Assembly: GCF_014529535.1 (NCBI RefSeq)
Contig: NW_023503555.1
Location: 6,262,001-6,326,000 of the forward strand
Reading direction: 5' to 3'
Origin: Bradysia coprophila
Lineage: Eukaryota > Arthropoda > Insecta > Diptera > Sciaridae
Length of the DNA: 64,000 bases
Below are positions 32,542 to 43,731 of the stretch, piece by piece. The first letter of the stretch is position 1. Each line of letters begins with the position of its first letter. A model generated the notes under the pieces. That model made no database searches, was not told the DNA's origin, and saw nothing but the letters and a program-made list of their open reading frames with translations. The position numbers and the translations under genes are program-made.

Positions 32542-35466
32542 ATGAATTCTCAAATTTTTCATGCTACTGCAGATGATGAACATGCGAGAGCAACTCGTGC
32601 CAACATTTTACATATAATTTCCCAATTACCCTACTATTTGGCTATATTGGTCAAAAGTCTTGCCAATATAGTTATCCAATTTGTTTTACACATTGACGAT
32701 CAATACACAGTCAATGTTGCCGATGAACAAATATCTGATGGGCAATATGTATCTTTGTTACGAACTATTGGCGCACATTTCGAGGAATTTCAGCACAGCG
32801 ACCTAGCACGGTATCTTGCTACAAAGGAACAAGAATTTAATAAAATAGTAGTTGCTACAGCTGCAAATTGGAATATACTTGATGAAAAAATGATGTAAAT
32901 TTGTTTCAGATTTGGAATCCAGGTGATTTGAATGACCTTATCAATGATGTAGTTAAATTTTGTTCGGATATAAATGAATATGGAACAGTGAACACAAATG
33001 CAATTAAAAGCGTTCTGTCGAAAATGCTGAAAAATCAAATATCATACGAATCAGAAAGAATCGAAACGAGGGAAATCATCATTTTATTCTCGGAAAGAAC
33101 TGCAGTAAGTTAATGTTTTTCGGCAAGCAATGCACAACCAATAACAGTGAAAATAATGCTAACTAATTATCAAAAGCCAAAGTCCACTCCAAGCATTATA
33201 CATTGTTTCGAGTAAATATTTACTGATGTTTACTGTGAATTTGTGTTCTCCGTGTAAGATTCAGGGATTTTGTCATAGAGAACGGCAGATTCTTTTGATG
33301 CTAAATGCCACACACTAATGCTAAATCCGTACGATAACGGCAAATGCCTACGATAAAGGCAACATTAATGAGTTAGTTGACGCCATGTTGCTTTTAAGAT
33401 TAACATCTGTGAGGCCGCCAATATCAGACACTTTTTCATCTCTGAATATATCAGCAATCGCTGTTTGAAATTTAAAAATTAACTCATTGCACAGCACTGC
33501 GTTTCTGTTATACAGATAGATGACTTGTTTTTGTTGTATGAGTTAAAACATACAATACAAACAATCCTAAGCGGTAGCTCGTATCACTAAAGCCTCCAAA
33601 TTTGACATTTGTCAATTCAGTGTTCATGCTAGTAGCAGGGCTGTGCTCATTGCCATAATTCTAAGATCTATTAATATGAGATTCGACATTTATTTGCAAG
33701 AAATTTACGAAAATTAAAAATTTATTTATGAAATATGGATACATTTTTGATTCCAATTCGAATTGATTCTATTCCATATTGCACATTTGAATTCATTTAA
33801 CTTACATCGAAATGGCGGACCATGTATCCGTATTTAATAAATAAATTTTTAATTTTCGTAAATTTCTTGCAAATAAATGTCGAATCTCATATTAATGGAT
33901 CTTAGAATGAATTAATTGGGGTCGTCAGCCAATAAAGATGGTTCAAACACAAACGATAATGGAGGACGCCAGCTTTTTTGGACAAAAACGATAATGCCCC
34001 ACAATAACAGTAATTCCCAACAATAATGCCCCGTCAAAAATGGCGACCATTGTGAATGCATTCACATGGACAAGCCAATTTTCTATTTATTTTTGATTTT
34101 TATGCTGAAAGTTCGTCCGGATCTATATTTTATCACAGCAATCCGCAATCTAATCTGTAGCGAGCTAGCGACTTTGAGCTGGAAAAAATCTATTCACTTT
34201 ACAACGCGCTGTACGACGACAAACATCATGTGTTCCGCTTGCAGGTTAAGCACGTGTTTGTTGTGTAGTGGATGATGTTTGTCGTCGAACAGCGCGTTGT
34301 AAAGTGAATAGTTTTTTTCCAGCTCATTGTCGCTAGCTCGCTACAAATTAGATCTACGGATTGCTGTGATAAAATATAGATCCGGACGAACTTTTAGAAT
34401 AAAAATCAAAAATAAATAGAAAATTGACTTGTCCATGTGAATGCATTCACAATGGTCGCCATTTTTGACGGGGCATTATTGTTGGGAATTACTGTTATTG
34501 TGGGGCATTATCGTTTTTGTCCAAAAAAGCTGGCGTCCTCTAATTTCAAACACTAACAATAATGTTCTGTCAAAAAATTGTGATTGCATACACACACGTG
34601 GATGAGTCAATTTTCTATTTATTTTTCGATTATTATTCTAAAAGCGCGTCTGGATAAATGTTTTATTACTGCAATCTGTAGATCTAATTAGCAGAAACAT
34701 AGCTACATGGAGCCGGAAAAAATCCATTCGGTTTATAATAAGATATTCGACGTCCAACAACATCGACTAGCTCAACAAACACGTGGTTAACCTTCAATTG
34801 AAACATATGAAATTGTTATTGTAATTATCGTTGTAAAAATGGGTCCGGATCATTATTTTATCAATGCAATTAGTAAATCCGACTTGTAGGAAGCCAGCGG
34901 CAGTGAGCTGGAATAGTTTTATTAAGATTTTAATGTGATATTGAACGATCCAAAAATTATATTTTCCAACGTGTGCTTTTGGAGGATGTTTTTGTTATTC
35001 ATTAAAATCTTAGTAAAACTATTCCAGCTCACTGCCGCTGGCTTCCTACAAGTCGGATTTACTAATTGCATTGATAAAATAATAATCCGGACCCACTTTT
35101 ATAACGATAATCACAATATCAATTTCATATGTTTTTGATTTATGTACTTTTTTCGGTCTCATTATACTTGGAGTGGACTTTGGCTTTTGATAACTCACAA
35201 TTTGAATCAATGAAATCTCGTTTTACAAAAAAAAAATTGTGAAAGCAAGCCTTTTTGCAGACTTATTATATTACTCTAATACTTTTTTGTAGGCTTGCGG
35301 AGTAATGAGAGTTGATGTAACTGGAAATAATATCAGAATTGATTCAGCATGTTGCTTCAAAGGAAAAGTTGTCGATCTTAAGATCAAGCGTTGCGGATTA
35401 ATTTTTCTGGACACGCATGATATTTTGCAAACCATTCGAACATTTGTAGAAACTAGTAGACAATAA
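32542..35466 (+). CDS. Three-exon orphan gene, 224 aa
   Basis: I do not recognise the product. Exons: 32542-32847, 32910-33104, 35293-35466, all phase 0. Intron 1 is 62 bp (ATA|GTAGTT...TTTCAG|ATT). Intron 2 is 2188 bp (GCA|GTAAGT...TTTGTAG|GCT) and filled with inverted-repeat elements. Ignoring intron 1 gives an earlier stop at 32896, so splicing is needed to reach the longer frame. The protein has no signal peptide; residues about 25-50 are hydrophobic and helical-looking (ILHIISQLPYYLAILVKSLA), and the last 57 residues are a compact mixed stretch with three to four cysteines (CGV, CCFK, RCG). An AATAAA follows at 35472-35477. A host gene is most likely because no transposon motif is seen. 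Confidence 0.62.
33655..33911. repeat. Palindromic element, ~257 bp
   Basis: CTAAGATCTATTAATATGAG...CGAAAATTAAAAATTTATTTA pairs with TAAATAAATTTTTAATTTTCG...CTCATATTAATGGATCTTAG. The arms are about 80 bp. Confidence 0.8.
33962..34540. repeat. Very long palindrome, ~280-bp arms
   Basis: Starts GAGGACGCCAGCTTTTTTGG and ends with its complement. Inner markers AATGGCGACCATTGTGAATG, CCGGATCTATATTTTATCAC and TTTACAACGCGCTGT all occur mirrored. Only a few mismatches are visible over about 280 bp per arm, so the foldback is young. Confidence 0.85.
34800..35131. repeat. Palindrome, ~135-bp arms
   Basis: AACATATGAAATTG...GGGTCCGGAT...GAAGCCAGCGGCAGTGAGCT pairs with AGCTCACTGCCGCTGGCTTC...ATCCGGACCC...CAATTTCATATGTT-like right arm. 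Related in layout to 33962-34540 (GTCCGGAT and TGAGCTGGAA motifs shared). Confidence 0.8.
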
Positions 35467-37654
35467 CTTCAAATAAAAATGATTGATTTTAAACATAGCA
35501 TCGTGTTGGAAATCGAGCAAGGAGTATTTTCACTCTACGAACTAAATTAACTAAAAACAGAGCATTCATACGAGCAACATCTCTATAGTGTTTTACGTTC
35601 TCAAAATATAGCAATTCGTTGGTTCAACATAGCTACAATTTCTAATAGAACTTAGTCCCAAGCAAAGCCACCAAAATCGAAATTGTACTTCATAAGGAGT
35701 TGAAGGTCTCAGTTTCAACACATCGAGCATAGAAGAATGTTGCTTATAGAGTGTTATGATGAAAGAGAAAGAGATATATTTGACAACTACCCCAAGGCAA
35801 GTTTAAACTCTCTCAACGTACCACGTTGAAAGAGAAGTAAATACTTTGACAAGTACCCCAAGGCAAGTTATAATAACTATAGTCTTCAGTTTTCTCGCTC
35901 TGATCATAACAGTCTGTCTATATGTGATATTGATTAGTTTTTACTCTGATTGCATGACCTTGATCGTATGAACAGTGCACATACATGCAAGTTTTGTTTC
36001 GGAATTATATACTTGGAATTTCAAGAGTATCATGTAATCCACGCGTTTAGTTATATGGTATTTAGCGCTGCATAGAAAAGCGCTGGGATCCGATTTTTTG
36101 AATTTTTATGGGAATTCACATTCAAACTATGAGCCACTGGGTAAAGGACGGTGATTTTATTTACCGTCTATCAGTGAACGTTTCCTACGAGGGGGAAACC
36201 ACTTCTTTTTTCGGGTGATTAACCGGTGATTAACATGATTAACAGTGATTAACGGATGACATGGCGTTTGTGGATTGGAGATGAAAAGTCGAAGTCCAAT
36301 GAAGATGTCGACGCCTATGCATATATATTGCAAGGGTGAGTCATATCTTCCCATTTCCGCATGTAACTGTTCAAACAAATGTCTGAAATTTTGCATAATT
36401 TTGGTGATATTAGATTATCTAATAATAATCTAATAATTTTGGTGATGTTACTTTCCTTTTTACCGATAATTTAAATTTGCGTGGAAATGATCTACACGCA
36501 ACCACTTATGATGTGTCAAATTCGAAGCATGAAGTCGATTGGGTACTTCGTCGTTTATATAGTGGGCGTATTTCCGATATCTCAGGAACTACTGAACAGA
36601 TTTTGAAAAAAAGAAATCCTGAAAGGTAATAACAATTTCCGAATTTTGAGCATAAAAAAAATTCAGTGAAATCAGTATTTTTTGTCGTATTCTCTAGAGG
36701 CTTTTCAGTTTTTCCACAATAACTGCCAAACCGAACCCGATTAACTTCATGTTGAACTCAAAATTCATTACTTTACCTTTCAATGAAAAATTAAATTTTA
36801 TCAAAATCGGCTCGAATATCTTACAAATTTGGTTTGAAAAAAGCTTTTTTTTTCAGTTTTTCGACAATATCTTCCGAACCATATTATCGATTCGCTTTAC
36901 GTCAGGCTCAAGATTCATAACTTTTCACTCTCTTTCAAGCAAAAAAACTTTTATCAATATCGGATGAGTAGTTTCTGAGATATCGGCGATACGTCCTTTA
37001 GTTATGTTGCCGATGATATGAGCGGTAATACCATGTATAACATAACCGAAAGTTCGATACAAACGCCACCTCATCCCTTCGTTAAATAGCAAAAGATTGC
37101 ATAGAAATTCGGGTCTTATGTTTTGTGATAGGCACATTTGACATATGCCTTTATTGTCAGGATTTAGTGTAAGTGTTTTTTTTTATCAATTTAGTTTATT
37201 CAAATCAAAATTCTTTACAGTTTTTACAAATATTTTATACTTAAAATAAATTTACAGCCTTCTAGGCTTTTTCAAATTTACACATGAAATTTCTTGACAC
37301 TTTTGTATCATAATAGCCATATTTTGGACTTGAAAAATTCAAAAGAAAAGAAAAACTTTACGTTTACATTTAAAGAAACTTCAAAAGGTTTGCATCTGGC
37401 AGATTGAAAAAAGGAAAACTGAAAATTAGTGTAAAATTCGGTATTTATGGACGAAAAATCTGACGTTTCCCATGGCCTATTTTAGGGAATTAAAATTCCC
37501 CAAATTCCTTAAGATTCCCTAAATTTCTAAAATTTTCCGAAAATTCCTAAAAATTCACGAAATTCAGAAGTTGCTCAATGTTGAGGCATTGGAAGTAAAA
37601 AAAATGACTAAAAAATTGTGGAATGTTACACAAAAAATGTGAAAAGTTTGAGAA
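35467..37654. other. Intergenic, ~2.2 kb
   Basis: No gene is supported. AGAGAAAGAGATATATTTGACAACTACCCCAAGGCAAGTT-type segment is duplicated near 35770 and 35830 (key word TACCCCAAGGCAAGTT). A diverged repeat pair occupies 36575-36990. AT-rich AAATTCC runs lie at 37480-37560. Confidence 0.5.
36575..36990. repeat. Diverged repeat with inverted ends
   Basis: CGATATCTCAGGAACTACTGA at the left mirrors the right end AGTAGTTTCTGAGATATCGG. Inside, two ~150-bp direct units each start CAGTTTTTC(G/C)ACAATA and contain CAAGATTCATAACTTTTCA-like words. Confidence 0.55.
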
Positions 37655-39265
37655 AATTAAAAAATTAAGCCAAAAAAATTTTTAGAAAAATTTTACCAAC
37701 AAAATTTTGCGTCACAAGTGGCAGATGTTGAGGAAAGTACTATTAACAAAATTGTTAAAATTAGTCTGGCGCGAGTTGTTCCTTAGCTCATATTGAATGT
37801 AAAAAGCGATTTTATGGTTGATTATCGTAGGTGGGTCGGCCACGAACTCGAATCGCAATGTTGCCAAGCTGGGATCGACCTGGTTTGCGCCAGGGAGCCG
37901 CAGTCAGCTAAAATTTCTTTCGGCTCTATAAAATTGAATTTTGATCCGAATTGAGTGGGAAAAAAATCTTGTGTTCCTTGAACCTTTCTGCATACGAGAA
38001 AAATATAAGTGCTTGAAAAAATATGCAGGTGGCGCTGTAATTCAAGATGGCCCCCATCAATACAAAAAAATGTGCAAATCTGGAAAATCCGGTAAATGCT
38101 TTTTTTAAAGTAATTAATGTTGACCTGCTGTGAACGGCATAGTGAACGGACGTGTTTATACGTCGCTCTCTGAAAGTGTTTTTGTGCTTCTTTGTGTAAA
38201 TAGATTTGTGATTTTGTCTAATGTGCTGCTTTTTGATGCTTTCGATGTTTCTTGGCTAATTATGTGTGGTCAAATAGTGAAATAATTTAAAATTTATTGA
38301 CAAAATCAAAATCGTTTGCTCTAGATGCTCTAGTTTGCCTGATGGTTCATGATATTATTGAATGTGTAAACTATCTAATTGTTATTTACAGCTGTAGCGG
38401 TACTTGGACTTCTTTTGAGCAAAACTAAGTTAAAATTCATATTGAACAGTGAATTTGGTTTGTAAGGAAAATTTCCATTGGAAATGTAGAATGATATTTT
38501 TATCGGTACAAACGGTACAGGCTTCTGTATACGCTTTGTACAAGACTTTTTGTTCTTTTTCATATTCAGACATGTGCTTCAGTGATTGTAATGCTCGATG
38601 ATATCGTTGCCTTAAAAATTTCACTGCTGTTTCTGTCACTTTCATCATTAAATAGATGAAGTAATGTGTTGACAAAAACATACTCAGGCAGAGCCTGAGG
38701 AAATAGATCTTTGCAATCGGAGGACATTCCAAGCTACACCGTTAGTATGGGATAGTCCCATACAACAGCGAATGTCTAACCCAACCCCAAAGCCAGTACA
38801 ATGGGCCCAAACGGAGGCCCCTGTGCGTGCTCTACGCTAGAAGAGCGGCTTACTTTAATAAAAAAAAAATAATGTTTTTTATTTTTAACATAAAATAGAC
38901 ATCATTTGGAATAATTTCGCCCATGGAACCATGTCAAAAATATTTCATTTTATATTTTTAAATAAATTTTCAAAAATCAAAATTTCATAGAGCGAAAAGA
39001 AGTGTTAGGCAACGTCGCGTCGGCTCCCTAGACCAAACCAGGCCGATCCCAGCTTGGCAACATCGCGATAATCAACCATAAAATCGCTTTTTACAATATG
39101 AGCGAAACGGCTTTTTTGGACAACTCGCACTTGACTAAATAGGGAAAAATACGTCCTGAAAGAATGTACAAATGAAAAGTAGCCGAATCATCTGCCACTT
39201 TGTGACGCAAAATTTTTGTGGTAAAATTTTTCTTCTAGAATTTTTTTGGCTTAATTTTTGCTTTG
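37655..39265. mobile_element. 1.6 kb element with ~250-bp inverted termini
   Basis: Outer blocks AAATTAAGCCAAAAAAATT, ATTTTGCGTCACAAGTGGCAGATG and AAAAAGCGATTTTATGGTTGATTATCG, CAAGCTGGGATCGACCTGGTTTG (key words GCGTCACAA, GCGATTTTATGGTTG, AAGCTGGGATCG) occur in mirrored order at 39000-39262. The centre has no recognised transposase; a minus-strand open frame at 38430-38732 is unrecognised. A segment at about 38735-38870 (CCCATACAACAGCG ... TTTAATAAAAAAAAAA) looks like the 3' end of a retroposed sequence. Confidence 0.6.
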
Positions 39266-39399
39266 ACAATTTTTGCGTACAAACGCAGAATGCGTCACCT
39301 ACAGTGATATCAGTTGTTTTGGAAGTATGCCCAGGGACTTGCGTCACTTTTACTCTTTGAGTGTTTTTGACTGATTAACTAGATTGTTATTTGAATTTC

Positions 39400-39665
39400 T
39401 ATCGGAAATTGATTGGCAGTGAGTCAGATGTTTCTGGAGACGAAGGTAAGTAAAATATGAAGCCCAATGTAACGCAAAAGACACGCTGCGATCGACAGAT
39501 GGACACTTTGACGTATATTGAACCACAGTTAGTCAATGGACAGAGCAAAGGGTCCAATAGGCCTAACTAACGCAACGTTATCATACCAATTCACGATATT
39601 AATCAGAGCGAATTCATTTTTATATTCATTTGTTCATTTACTCGTTCTTTCTAAATTCCAATTCT
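39400..39665 (-). repeat. Interspersed repeat, inverted partner of 18181-18620
   Basis: Shares GTCAGATGTTTCTGGAGACGAA, AGACACGC, ACGTATATTGAACCACAG-like, GGGTCCAATAGGCCTAACTA and CTCGTTCTTTCTAAAT with the other copy. GACGAAG|GTAAGTAAA resembles a splice donor after a short acidic reading frame (SESDVSGDE). Confidence 0.6.
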
Positions 39666-39716
39666 GAGGCGCACTTACGGTTTTAACACATTGCAGAATA
39701 ATGCGCATGCTGGAAC

Positions 39717-39858
39717 TTTAGACACCATGGAAAGTAGTAAAGGAGTCGCGGGTTACCGTCAAATAAAATTTTAAAAATCTAAAATTAAATTTTCGATTTT
39801 TAGAAATTTTTTTGGAGGTATTCCTCGACTCCTTTACTGATTTCCAGGGTGCCTAAAG
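39717..39858. repeat. 142-bp hairpin repeat
   Basis: CTTTAGACACCATGGAAAGTAGTAAAGGAGTCG pairs with CGACTCCTTTACTGATTTCCAGGGTGCCTAAAG (outer words CTTTAGACACC / GGTGCCTAAAG). Confidence 0.7.
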
Positions 39859-39981
39859 TCGACTAGTCACAGTAACCGGCAAAGTGCATAGTTCCAGTCA
39901 GACATTACAGCCGCCCATCTCGTGCAGACAATCAAGCTGATTGATTAAATTGAATTAAAAAAAAAACATTCATAAGGGAAA

Positions 39982-40401
39982 TTGACGCTAAACGAGACAA
40001 CCGTATTTTCTTTAAACAAATCGATGATGTTGACCGATATAGCTTGTTCGAAGATCTTCAAATATAGTGACGACGCAATTGAACACTCTTTCGATATGAC
40101 CATTGAGCGGAAGAAAGATTTTTCATCGTGGCATGCAGAATGTCTGTATCAGGAAAAAGTCAACATTGTGGGTGGAAATTATTATGTCAAACTTTCGGCT
40201 CCGCTTCTTATCGAGGCAAATTATTTGTATGCGATCAATTTCCAATCCGACACAGCCAGCAAAAATGCTTTGCACACATATACGTCGATTGTTCAAGGGA
40301 CCACCGTGGAATTGGCACTGAATGTTAACATTTCATTCAAAGACAATAGCAAACGATCTTTGATTTCTGTTTTGTATTTTGTTCATTTAACTAACATTTA
40401 A
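39982..40401 (+). CDS. Unassigned frame, possible terminal exon with weak PHR-domain likeness
   Basis: The open frame begins after an in-frame TAA at about 39973. The first ATGs in frame are at 40024-40029 (MMLTDIACSK), giving about 125 residues. Alternation of strands such as FSLNKSMMLTDI, YYVKLSAPLLIEANYLYAINF and SVLYFVHLTNI recalls the C-terminal half of a PHR domain as found after BTB/BACK domains, but this is by eye and weak. An AATAAA lies at 40599-40604. I see no good splice acceptor upstream, so it may be the 3' fragment of a decayed gene. Confidence 0.35.
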   Translation: MTLNETTVFSLNKSMMLTDIACSKIFKYSDDAIEHSFDMTIERKKDFSSWHAECLYQEKVNIVGGNYYVKLSAPLLIEANYLYAINFQSDTASKNALHTYTSIVQGTTVELALNVNISFKDNSKRSLISVLYFVHLTNI

Positions 40402-40663
40402 CAACCCAAGAGAATGTCTCACACGGATTGAATTCTAACTTTGTTGTTCGTCTTAAGTCAATTGTAAATTCTATTGTTTCCACTTAGCGTTAGATGAGTA
40501 GTGCAAACATGTTGTAACGTAATTTCAAGTATTGTTTAAGTCATTTCTGTTTCAATTAATCATAATCACGTTTCATAACTCGTATTTTAACCGTTTACAA
40601 TAAATATGAAATATCCAGAACCTTGCCTTGTTTGTTCTTTATTATTATCAGGTGCTATTTTTA

Positions 40664-40840
40664 CCACGGCAGAGGAAAATAAACCAGGCAGGAGCGGTTC
40701 ATTTTCGAAACGTCAAATAAGGGACCTAATACACTGTAAATAAAATAAACTCAGATGAACACTGACATAAATTGAAAAACTTTATTCGCAAAATATAAAG
40801 GGCTACTAGATTATTCAGGTTCCCAGTCAAACAAGCGCTC
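40664..40840 (+). repeat. Interspersed repeat, copy 1
   Basis: ACGGCAGAGGAAAATAAACC, CAGGCAGGAGCGGTTCATTT and CGAAACGTCAAATAAGGGAC recur in direct orientation at 50378-50520, with ATGAACACTGACATAAATTG and a TTTATTCG end. The start also resembles 18280 (CACGGCAGAGTAAAATAAAC). Confidence 0.7.
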
Positions 40841-41000
40841 CTGCCTGGTTAACTTTATTCTGTCGTGATTTTTACGAAAAGATTTTCCCATATTTTCTTT
40901 GAAATTTCCTACATTTTCCCTTTTTTATAAATCAAGGAAAATATGAAAAAATCTAGGAAAACGTGAGAAATTGTAGGAAAATATCAAAATAAATTTTATC

Positions 41001-41129
41001 TACAGGCTTTAACATTTCAAATGTCTCACTGTCATTTTTTTCAAAGAATGTCATTGTGAATTCGCAATGACACAATGAAATTCTCAGAAAAATTTGACAG
41101 TGAGACATTTGAAATATCAAAGACTGTAC
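41001..41129. repeat. 129-bp hairpin repeat
   Basis: TTTCAAATGTCTCACTGTCA and TGACAGTGAGACATTTGAAA are exact complements. The outer ends ACAGGCTTTAACA / TATCAAAGACTGT are diverged. Confidence 0.75.
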
Positions 41130-41190
41130 CTAGGTGAAATAATAGCAATGAAAAAGTGCTATTATTTCGCCGTCGGTAGATAAAATAGCG

Positions 41191-41301
41191 TATTCACCTC
41201 TGTCCAAATGTTTATTTAGACACTTGGGGTTATAACATTCGCCTTCGGCTCATGCAATAACTCCCCAAGTGTCTAAAAAAACATGTGGACAGAGGTGAAT
41301 A
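41191..41301. repeat. 111-bp hairpin repeat
   Basis: TATTCACCTCTGTCCAAATG and GACACTTGGGG at the left pair with CCCCAAGTGTC and CATGTGGACAGAGGTGAATA at the right. The loop contains GGTTATAAC ... GCCTTCGGCTC, like the hairpin family at 7986. Confidence 0.75.
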
Positions 41302-42054
41302 ATCTACTATTAGTGTGGTGGGCACTGTAGATCAAGCCGAAGGAGAGGTGCATAATCTTATATTTCCAGAAATAGTGCCTGATTATGACCCACGTTAGTA
41401 TTCCGGTTCAACTGTGGAATTCCACAATTTTATATGACGAATCTTTAGATTCCAACAAGAGTTTTAAAAAACCTCTCTACCATAAGCAACTGATGACGAC
41501 ATAGCCCACAAAAGAATACCCAAAATAGTCAGATTTTCAAAATCCATTTATAGTTTGAGTTCTTATCCGCGCGCTGCGGAACTTATCGAAAATTTGACAA
41601 TGGAATATGATATAGGGCTCAAAGTTGTGAATCCAACATTTTTTGTGTGTATCGCGAAACGGTAAAACCGGTAAAATAACCGGTTTAGTGTAAAACTAAA
41701 AACTGGAATATCTCCGTTAAAAAGCAAAATTTTCTTATGGAATGAACTCTTTTCTGGGACTGGAAAAATGTCCTAGATATTTTGAGGATGCCAAAAAAGT
41801 GACAGAAAAAAACTGCTAACTCTGTCCCCAATTTCCCTTGCCAAATCGAAACATATTTAATTGATATGGGCCTCTTTGGAAAGCTGAAGACTAGCACTTC
41901 CAGATCTAGCCGGCCAAGCTTGAGCTTTTCAGAGGGACCATAGATACGAGCCTCAAAACTAATAGTAACAAAAGTACGTTTTTTTTGTCAAGTTTTGCAC
42001 GTAGTGTTACAATACCCACTAGTAAGTAGAACCTACAATTACTTTCAATCCTGA

Positions 42055-42401
42055 ATGCTCCACCCGTTCCCAATCCCACGAATCACGGATTAAGTTCACT
42101 TCCATCAAGTTTTTTGGTTTTCTGCTGGATTTGTGGCATTTTTGAGGCGAGGTAAGTTCCTATGATTCCATTATTCCTGTAGTATGCACCACACCGTTCC
42201 CGATCCCAGAAATCACGGATTATGTTCACTTCCGTCAAGTTTTTTTTGGATTTCTGCTGGATTTGCAGCATTTTCGGGGTGAACAGAGGTAAGTTCATAT
42301 GATTCCAATATTACTGAATGCTCCACCCCGTTTCCAAGAAATCATGGATTCACTTCCATCAAGTTTTTTTTTTGGTTTTCCGTTTTCTGCTGGCATTTTT
42401 T
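42055..42401 (+). repeat. Three tandem ~125-bp units
   Basis: Units start near 42055, 42180 and 42312 and share TGCTCCACCCCGTT-like, AATCACGGATTA, CACTTCCATCAAGTTTT and TTTCTGCTGGATTTG. The third is interrupted by the retrotransposon at 42417. Confidence 0.75.
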
Positions 42402-42416
42402 AAGTGGACAAAGGTG
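42402..42416 (+). repeat. Target-site duplication, left copy
   Basis: AAGTGGACAAAGGTG, repeated exactly at 43717-43731. Confidence 0.85.
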
Positions 42417-43625
42417 TGGTGGCCGAGACTAGACATAGAGAGAGCGCGGAAAGAGCTAGGGGAAATTCAAAGGCTAGTGTGCATTTGCATAACTGGAGCT
42501 ATGAAGACCACAGCTACCGCGGCCATGGAGACACTGCTGAATGTACCACCGCTCGACCTGATAATTCAGGCTAGAGCCTTCGCCACGGCGGATCGGTTGG
42601 TGCAAAATGGCTTGTGGACTTCTAACTTCCGGGCAGGGCATGGGAAAATATGTGGCGTGGTAGAAAGCCCAGTTTTCGGTATGCCCAGAGACCGGATGAC
42701 ACCGGTGATTGACTTCACGAAGCGATTCGACGCTACCTTCTTAGGCAGAGCAGACTGGCTTAACGGCTGGCCTACTGGCCTATCAAGGGGAAGTAAAGTC
42801 AGATTCACTGACGGTTCGAAAACTCCAAATGGAACAGGAGCTGGAGTGTATGCCCCCGAAACGGGGCTAGGCAATTCCTTCCACCTGGGAGAGATCGCCA
42901 GCGTACCTCAGGCGGAGCTTTATGCGGCACTCATGGGAGCACATGAAACTCTGCCTATAGGGACGCAAGGCGAAGAGGTCCTTATATGTCTTGACAATAT
43001 AGGAATGATCAAGGCACTCGTATCGCCCGTAGTCACCTCCAAGCTGGTGAAGGAATGTAAGGAATACCTGAACCTTCTTGGTCTGAGCAATCGGATCAAT
43101 TTGGTCTGGGTACCAGGACATTCCGGCGTGGAGGGAAATGAGGAAGCAGATAAGCTGGCCAAAGAAGGCTCGGCGACTCAGGCAAACGGGCCAGAACCGT
43201 ACCTTCCGATTCCCCAGTCAGAGTGTAAAAGAGCACTGGAAGACTGGGTTAAGCGTAAACACGCAGAACGCTGGGAAGCGTATAACGGAGGCGTTCACAC
43301 GAAATGCTTCTTCCCTAAGCCTAACAAAAAATGGGCCAAAGATTTGCTCAAAATGGACCGAAATCGCATTAGAAGAGTAGTTGGAGCGATTACGGGACAT
43401 TGCGGGCTGAATCGGCACATGAATAAGTTGAGGCTTTCGGACACTCCGAGATGTTCCTGCGACCTAGAAGAAGAAACGGGTGCACACTTGATATGTGACT
43501 GCCCCAAATTTCTTCAACTAAGACGCAGGATGCTCGGAGACTACGAGGTGGTTCCTTCGGAAATTGCTGCAATAGGACCTGACATCTTAGACAGGTTCCT
43601 ATCGGCAACAGGAAGGCTACCATGA
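42417..43625 (+). CDS. Non-LTR retrotransposon Pol C-terminus: RT thumb, RNase H, zinc knuckle
   Basis: About 402 residues, truncated at the 5' end. The frame enters at VWWPRLD, typical of the segment after the RT palm, and continues through QRLVCICITGAM. RNase H residues are FTDGSK (Asp), AELYAAL (Glu), CLDN (Asp) and VWVPGHSGVEGNEEADKLA (His, Asp). Near the C-terminus CSCDLEEETGAHLICDC fits the CCHC knuckle found in I-type elements. The frame is intact to TGA at 43623, with no stops or shifts, so the copy is recent. It carries no endonuclease or RT palm and cannot be autonomous. Codons upstream of 42417 in the same open frame belong to the target sequence. Confidence 0.87.
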   Translation, partial: WWPRLDIERARKELGEIQRLVCICITGAMKTTATAAMETLLNVPPLDLIIQARAFATADRLVQNGLWTSNFRAGHGKICGVVESPVFGMPRDRMTPVIDFTKRFDATFLGRADWLNGWPTGLSRGSKVRFTDGSKTPNGTGAGVYAPETGLGNSFHLGEIASVPQAELYAALMGAHETLPIGTQGEEVLICLDNIGMIKALVSPVVTSKLVKECKEYLNLLGLSNRINLVWVPGHSGVEGNEEADKLAKEGSATQANGPEPYLPIPQSECKRALEDWVKRKHAERWEAYNGGVHTKCFFPKPNKKWAKDLLKMDRNRIRRVVGAITGHCGLNRHMNKLRLSDTPRCSCDLEEETGAHLICDCPKFLQLRRRMLGDYEVVPSEIAAIGPDILDRFLSATGRLP

Positions 43626-43716
43626 TTTACATGATGACCGGGAATGGAAACAAAGGATCAACAGATCTGTGTTTCGAGATCTTAAATGATCGTCCCAAAC
43701 TGATAAATCTACAAAA
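42417..43716 (+). mobile_element. 5'-truncated non-LTR retrotransposon (RNase H-bearing, I-type group)
   Basis: A 1300-bp insertion bounded by an exact 15-bp duplication (42402-42416, 43717-43731), starting inside the reverse-transcriptase thumb and ending ACAAAA after about 90 bp of 3' UTR. This is the signature of target-primed reverse transcription that stopped early. The interrupted sequence is the third unit of a local tandem repeat. Confidence 0.85.
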
Positions 43717-43731
43717 AAGTGGACAAAGGTG

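Larger units (their letters stand above)
33167..35193. mobile_element. 2.0 kb composite inverted-repeat element in an intron
   Basis: TTATCAAAAGCCAAAGTCCA at the left is mirrored by TGGACTTTGGCTTTTGATAA at the right, about 35-bp termini. Inside are three large palindromes (33655-33911, 33962-34540, 34800-35131). No transposase. No convincing target duplication. Confidence 0.65.

Noticed and set aside
42867..43623. Minus-strand frames opposite the RNase H domain
   Set aside because: Antisense shadows of a frame with clear RNase H residues.
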